From: Phycisphaeraceae bacterium
GTDB lineage: Bacteria > Planctomycetota > Phycisphaerae > Phycisphaerales > Phycisphaeraceae
Assembly (NCBI GenBank): GCA_028277745.1
Contig: JANQFR010000018.1
Coordinates: forward strand, 1 to 64,000
Reading direction: 5' to 3'
Length of the DNA: 64,000 nucleotides
This document shows positions 60,249 to 64,000 of the stretch, piece by piece. Every line of letters starts with the position of its first letter. Position 1 is the first letter of the stretch. Under the pieces are notes generated by a model. That model did no database searches. It saw nothing but the letters and a program-made list of their open reading frames with translations, and was not told the origin of the DNA. The translations under genes and the position numbers were made by a program.

Positions 60249-60707
60249 TCACCCCAGTCCGGCGTCAAAAGGGATTCGAACCTTGGCCGCCCGCTCCTCG
60301 TCCATGGGAGGCTCCAGCACGCTCACCACGGCTTCGCCGCGATCGGCGGCGTGTTGAAAAACGTTTACCAGCGATCTCAGGTCACCGTCGAACGGTGCGA
60401 TTTCCTGAGATGCCCCCGCCGCCACCGCCGTTTCCATGCCTTCCCGGATCACGGCAAGCAATCGCCTGACTTCGTCCGGCGGATGAACAACCGGCGCCCG
60501 CAAAGGGTGCTCCCAATCATCCGTCAGGGGCTGGCCTCCGTCCAGGGCTTCCCCAAGCAACCGCCCGAGCGGTTGCGCTTTGATCCAGTATCCGAGCAGG
60601 TGGGAAACGATCTCGACACGCGTCGGGTGAAGCATCACCTGCGGGTCTCGCCGAAGCTCAGCGATCTCCGTTACAGGAACCGATGCGATGTAGTTGCCGT
60701 AAGCCAT
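60249..60707 (-). CDS. DUF1877-like protein
   Basis: 152 aa from the ATG at 60707. The order of features (N-terminal Y-G-N-Y-I-A-S-V-P, a central L-L-G-Y-W-I-K and G-E-A-L-D-G-G-Q-P-L-T-D-D, then P-P-D-E-V-R-R-L-L-A-V-I) resembles the YfbM/DUF1877 family. Similarity was judged by eye only. No enzyme motif. Function unknown. Confidence 0.5.
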   Translation of the reverse strand: MAYGNYIASVPVTEIAELRRDPQVMLHPTRVEIVSHLLGYWIKAQPLGRLLGEALDGGQPLTDDWEHPLRAPVVHPPDEVRRLLAVIREGMETAVAAGASQEIAPFDGDLRSLVNVFQHAADRGEAVVSVLEPPMDEERAAKVRIPFDAGLG

Positions 60708-60792
60708 GATTTCAAGCTCGACATCAACAGACGCGGCCGGCAACTACGCTTCCTCGCAGGCGCCAACGATCAATCCCCAATATCGGTTTGTT

Positions 60793-61428
60793 TCATTCGC
60801 CAACGTAACGAAGATTGAATACGATCCATTCGGCTGCTTCACGGTCTACCCCATCAAGTTTCAAGAGAAAATCCCGACGATGAACGCGTTTGTGGTCAAA
60901 GACAACGCCCGAAATGATTTCCGACCCCGACCACATGATGACCGTCGACTCAGGACCTTCGACAACTGCGGCACGGTCAAACTTCACAGGACCTCCAAAC
61001 AACAGGGCCCGATTCTCAACCGCTGACACCGCAAGGTCACGTTCCAACTTGGTCGCGGCGGCATTCACTTCATCCTTACCAACCGCGAGCGGCCCAACAG
61101 TCATTGCAAAGTAGGTCGGAGCCGCGATGTCTGGGAAGTTCTCGGAAAAAATTATGCTGAACGAACCGGTGGTGAGGCGGCTTCCGTTAAGCGTGATTGG
61201 ATATGGCGAGGAGACCGCAATGCCTTCGTGAACAAGTTCATATTCAAATCGCTCGGGCCGTGATAGCCGCAGTGTTTCAAGAGGTGGGCCGCCGGTCGCA
61301 GCCAACATATCAAGCAAAGCAGGCTTGGTTTGGAAATGCCATCGCCATGCGGGCCAGGCGTACATGTAGCAAAGCACGCCAATCAACGCCGTCAAGACGA
61401 GCAGGATGAATAAGCGACGGCCGATCAT
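60793..61428 (-). CDS. Membrane-anchored hypothetical protein
   Basis: 211 aa. An N-terminal anchor (R-R-L-F-I-L-L-V-L-T-A-L-I-G-V-L-C-Y) is followed by an extracytoplasmic domain of beta strands (Y-F-A-M-T-V-G-P-L-A, S-G-S-E-I-I-S-G-V-V-F-D-H-K-R-V-H-R-R-D). No family recognised. Codon use is lower in GC than that of the housekeeping genes. Confidence 0.55.
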   Translation of the reverse strand: MIGRRLFILLVLTALIGVLCYMYAWPAWRWHFQTKPALLDMLAATGGPPLETLRLSRPERFEYELVHEGIAVSSPYPITLNGSRLTTGSFSIIFSENFPDIAAPTYFAMTVGPLAVGKDEVNAAATKLERDLAVSAVENRALLFGGPVKFDRAAVVEGPESTVIMWSGSEIISGVVFDHKRVHRRDFLLKLDGVDREAAEWIVFNLRYVGE

Positions 61429-61525
61429 GCGCTATCCAGGTTGAGGCGTCGGTTCGGTCGAGCCATGCCGCGGCTTATGTCAATCGGTCGCGTCACCTCT
61501 GCCACTGGTCAACTGCAATGATAAA

Positions 61526-61882
61526 TTAAGCCTCTGCTGACTGTGACGCAGCATCAACAAGAAACTCGACCGCCGGGCCGTCTTCATCCCAGAACTCTAC
61601 ACGATAACGGCCGAACTCAAGGCAATTCCCTTCTTCCAGGTTCTTATCGATCACACGAATACTCCAGCAATCATCAAACACCTCCATTAACGCGGACAGC
61701 GGGCGGGGATTGATCAGCTGGAGCGATCGCGGTTGGCCGTCGAGATTGAACTCGATGACGGCTTCGCGGGGGTGCTGAGAAACACGAACAACAATTTGAT
61801 CAATAAACCCATCAAACTCGATGAAGCGAGCGTCGCACATCATTTGAGGCCTGATTGTGATGCAACTGAACTCATTCGGCAT
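61526..61882 (-). CDS. Small hypothetical protein, immunity-protein-like size
   Basis: 118 aa from the ATG at 61882. A longer frame to 62005 crosses the palindrome GTCAG-TAT-CTGAC (61899-61911), so the shorter start is preferred. Acidic, beta-rich: F-I-D-Q-I-V-V-R-V-S-Q-H-P-R-E-A-V-I-E-F, R-Y-R-V-E-F-W-D-E-D-G-P-A. Single small acidic domains of this size are typical of immunity proteins, but no toxin is seen. Function unknown. Confidence 0.45.
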   Translation of the reverse strand: MPNEFSCITIRPQMMCDARFIEFDGFIDQIVVRVSQHPREAVIEFNLDGQPRSLQLINPRPLSALMEVFDDCWSIRVIDKNLEEGNCLEFGRYRVEFWDEDGPAVEFLVDAASQSAEA

Positions 61883-62125
61883 TACATCCGCCAAAGATGT
61901 CAGTATCTGACCCCGGGCGCTAAGGGTCAATGAATCCCGCCTCAGTTCCATGGCGCGGCTTAGGGGTATGCGGAGTGAAGCAAACGATCTCTGCTTCCTC
62001 ATCAATTCACAAGGAAAAAGACTTGACAGTATACAATCAAAAACCTAACATATGGCTGCCGCGATACGCGGCGGACGTTTGTTCTTTGACAATCTGGAAA
62101 CCATCAACCCCCGGCGAAGGCTCGA

Positions 62126-62203
62126 CAGAAAGCCGGAAAGGACAGGAAGCCCAAAAAAACCATCCAGTTTGATTTCTGGGTTCCCGTCCTTTCCGGCTTT
62201 CTG
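62126..62203. terminator. Large hairpin downstream of the AraC gene
   Basis: Perfect 18-base arms (CAGAAAGCCGGAAAGGAC and complement) extended inward by near-complementary GGAAGCCCA/TGGGTTCCC. On the minus strand a run of seven T follows inside the loop. Probably ends the AraC transcript; may also be a further repeat family with copies elsewhere in the genome. Confidence 0.6.
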
Positions 62204-62236
62204 CTTTTCCGCTTTCGGTTGTAAGCCCGGCGCCGG

Positions 62237-63091
62237 TCAGCGGAGCACCGCCTGGGCGGCGAGGCGGCGGCGGCGGGGGGTCTGGCCGAAGCGGGCCTTG
62301 AAGAGCTGGTAGAAGTGGCCGAGGTTGGGCAGGCCCGCGTCGATGGCGACGTCGACGATCGGCCGGTCGGTCATGGCCAGCAGCTGGTCGGCCCGCTCGA
62401 GGCGCACGGCGTTGACCAGCTCGGTGGCGGTCCGGTCCTGGCGCTGCCGAACGGTGCGGGCGATGTGCTCGCGCGTCCGGCCGGTGAGGCGGGCGAGGGC
62501 GGGGACGCCGTCGAGCAGGGCCTGGGGGTCGTCGCGCATCGTGCGCAGCCCCGTCGCGAGCCAGTCGGGCAGGCCCTCGGCCAGGGGCATGGCGGGCTCG
62601 GCGACGAGCTCGTCGAGCAGGGTGAGCAAAAAGCGTTCGAGGGCGAGGCGGGTGCGGCGGGCGGCGGCGAGGCGCTGGGCCTCCTGGGTCAGCCGACCCA
62701 GCGTCGCGGCGGCGACCCGCCGGGCGGTGGGCAGCGCGTCGCCGGCCCAGGGCCAGTTGTCGGGACCGAAGCAGCGCTCCCGCAGCGGGTCGAGCAGGCG
62801 GTGGTCGAACGCCACGTTGACGAGCGTCATCCGCTGGGCCCCCGCGCCGCGGAAGCCGTGGCGGTCGTCGGGGCGGACGAGCACGAGGTCGCCCAGGTCC
62901 AGGGGCAGCCGCTCGCCGTTGATCAGGTGCCAGCCCCGGCCGGACTCGATCCAGAACACCTCCGCGAAGTCGTGGGTGTGCAGGCCGCCCCCCGCCGAGC
63001 CGGGGTAGACCCCGCGGGCGATGTGGTACCACGACCCCGGCGGCACGAACTGGCGCAAGCGTAGGCGGTGGATCGGCTCAGGTATCACCAC
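62237..63091 (-). CDS. AraC family transcriptional regulator with cupin sensor
   Basis: 284 aa from the GTG at 63091; an ATG at 63136 gives 299 aa but its first 15 codons coincide with the AT-rich promoter. Cupin-type N-terminal sensor (H-T-H-D-F-A-E-V-F-W-I-E-S-G-R-G near residue 40, V-L-V-R-P-D-D-R-H-G-F). The C-terminus has two helix-turn-helix motifs (L-T-G-R-T-R-E-H-I-A-R-T-V-R-Q, V-D-V-A-I-D-A-G-L-P-N-L-G-H-F-Y-Q-L-F-K). A perfect TATAAT (63103-63098) 6 bases before 63091 suggests a leaderless mRNA. Divergent from the PhyH gene, its likely target. Confidence 0.87.
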   Translation of the reverse strand: MVIPEPIHRLRLRQFVPPGSWYHIARGVYPGSAGGGLHTHDFAEVFWIESGRGWHLINGERLPLDLGDLVLVRPDDRHGFRGAGAQRMTLVNVAFDHRLLDPLRERCFGPDNWPWAGDALPTARRVAAATLGRLTQEAQRLAAARRTRLALERFLLTLLDELVAEPAMPLAEGLPDWLATGLRTMRDDPQALLDGVPALARLTGRTREHIARTVRQRQDRTATELVNAVRLERADQLLAMTDRPIVDVAIDAGLPNLGHFYQLFKARFGQTPRRRRLAAQAVLR

Positions 63092-63140
63092 AGCATAATT
63101 ATATGTCAAAAAATCGCAATAAATATCACCTGACATGATT
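63091..63140. promoter_or_regulatory. AT-rich divergent control region araC-type/phyH
   Basis: Contains minus-strand TATAAT (63103-63098) and the inverted repeat ATGTCA-N22-TGACAT (63103-63108, 63131-63136). A likely binding site for the AraC regulator controlling itself and the dioxygenase gene. Confidence 0.5.
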
Positions 63141-63196
63141 TACGATCGACGGTCCGCAGTGTGTTGCCCACCCGAACCCCGAACGGAGCCCGCCTG

Positions 63197-64000
63197 ATGA
63201 CCACCGCCGCCGCCCCCCACCTCAGCCCGGACCAGATCGAACAGTTCAAGACCGACGGGTACGTGATCGTCGACCAGCCGGTGTTTTCCCAGGCCAGGTT
63301 CGACGCGCTCAAGGCCCACTTCGAGCAGAAGCTTGTGGAGTGGGAGCGGACCTCGGGCAAGAGCCCCGAGCACATGGACACGCCGCACTTCGCGGACCCG
63401 AAGCTGTTCGACTGGCTGCTCGCGGACGAGGTGCTGGACCTGATCGAGCCGCTGACGGGCCCGGACATCGCGCTGTGGTCGAGCCACTTCATCTGCAAGC
63501 CCCCGCGGACCGGTAAGCGGGTGCCGTGGCACGAGGACTCGGCGTACTGGGGCCAGGTGCTCGAGCCGATGGACGTGATCACGGTGTGGCTGGCGATCGA
63601 CCCGTCCACGCCGGCCAACGGGAACATGCGCGTCATCCCCGGCACCCACCACGACGGGTACTCGGCGTACGAAGCGGTCGAGGACCCGAACAAGGAGGTG
63701 TTCAACACGCGCATCCGGCCGGAGCTGATCGACGAGTCGAAAGCCGTGGACATCACCCTCGAGCCCAACCAGTGCTCGCTGCACCACGCCAAGCTGATGC
63801 ACGGCTCAAACCCCAACACGTCCGACATCCGCCGGTGCGGCTACACGATGCGGTACATGCCCGCGTCCTGCGCCTACCGCCCGGAGCGCCGCAGCATCGA
63901 GGGGTTCGATATCTACCTCGCCCGCGGCGCGGACCGGGCGGGCAACCATTACGGCGACCCGACGAAGGTCAACGCGGCCTGGGTCGAAGCCAACGCCGAC
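63197..64000 (+). CDS. Phytanoyl-CoA dioxygenase (PhyH) family protein (partial)
   Basis: 268 codons from the ATG at 63197 (GGAG upstream) with no stop before the window ends. A double-stranded beta helix of the Fe(II)/2-oxoglutarate type: D-G-Y-V-I-V-D near residue 20, iron ligands H-E-D in P-W-H-E-D-S-A-Y-W-G near 110-115, and the distal His in H-A-K-L-M-H-G-S-N near 195. Planctomycete PhyH proteins are numerous and hydroxylate varied small molecules; substrate unknown. Controlled, probably, by the divergent AraC regulator. Confidence 0.88.
   Translation, partial: MTTAAAPHLSPDQIEQFKTDGYVIVDQPVFSQARFDALKAHFEQKLVEWERTSGKSPEHMDTPHFADPKLFDWLLADEVLDLIEPLTGPDIALWSSHFICKPPRTGKRVPWHEDSAYWGQVLEPMDVITVWLAIDPSTPANGNMRVIPGTHHDGYSAYEAVEDPNKEVFNTRIRPELIDESKAVDITLEPNQCSLHHAKLMHGSNPNTSDIRRCGYTMRYMPASCAYRPERRSIEGFDIYLARGADRAGNHYGDPTKVNAAWVEANAD

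Overview
The window is high-GC bacterial chromosome, most likely from a member of the Planctomycetota and probably of the class Phycisphaerae (inference). Evidence: a PEP-CTERM sorting-signal protein, a prepilin-like DUF1559-type protein, a C-P-x-C-G-Y-D-L zinc-ribbon membrane protein, a Kdo transferase (hence an LPS-type outer membrane), a eukaryote-type GT3 glycogen synthase, and the MoxR / DUF58 / von Willebrand A / DUF4175 / squalene-cyclase-like cluster common in that phylum. No rRNA, tRNA, CRISPR array, complete insertion sequence or prophage gene was recognised.

Layout. 0-20.1 kb is entirely minus-strand: a PadR regulator with its HAAS-domain partner, an AmrB/AmrA pair, and the MoxR cluster read from 20.1 kb down to 2.2 kb. 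Inside that cluster a GH116 glycosidase and a secreted discoidin-like protein (8.96-12.77 kb) separate the two VWA genes from the DUF4175 end. The last four genes are chained by 4-base start/stop overlaps. At 20.3-23 kb lie mutM, an AT-rich segment with DnaA-box-like 9-mers and dnaA. Gene orientation switches here from all-minus to mostly plus, so this is a good candidate for the chromosomal origin. 23-31.7 kb: a GlmU-like nucleotidyltransferase, a MazG-like pyrophosphohydrolase, an ECF sigma factor with a membrane partner, GT3 glycogen synthase, and ankyrin, zinc-ribbon and TPR proteins. 31.7-37.2 kb looks like a glycan-responsive locus: AT-rich promoter/operator, pseudopilin-like protein, PEP-CTERM protein, GntR-LacI-type regulator and secreted GH42-like beta-galactosidase. 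37.4-56.5 kb is mainly housekeeping: ftsK, an acetylxylan-esterase-like protein, metG, waaA, proB, a TPR gene pair, polX, gcvP, an esterase and an MFS exporter. 56.6-63.1 kb is a run of ten minus-strand genes, mostly small and unknown and visibly lower in GC between 57.7 and 62.1 kb, with a macro-domain protein and ending at an AraC regulator. The window closes on a PhyH-type dioxygenase that runs off the end.

The most unusual property is a collection of short palindromic repeats. I count seven dispersed families in this window. Most copies sit in intergenic gaps, often touching stop or start codons. Several have become protein: a perfect 30-bp palindrome lies in frame inside gcvP, one family encodes the same PFSAGPQGR peptide at the N-terminus of one protein and the C-terminus of another, and a third family contributes codons at the start of a secreted protein. 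Two large copies of one family flank the DUF58 gene in opposite orientation, and that gene has no ordinary start codon for the N-terminus its family normally has. No transposase that could mobilise these elements lies in the window.
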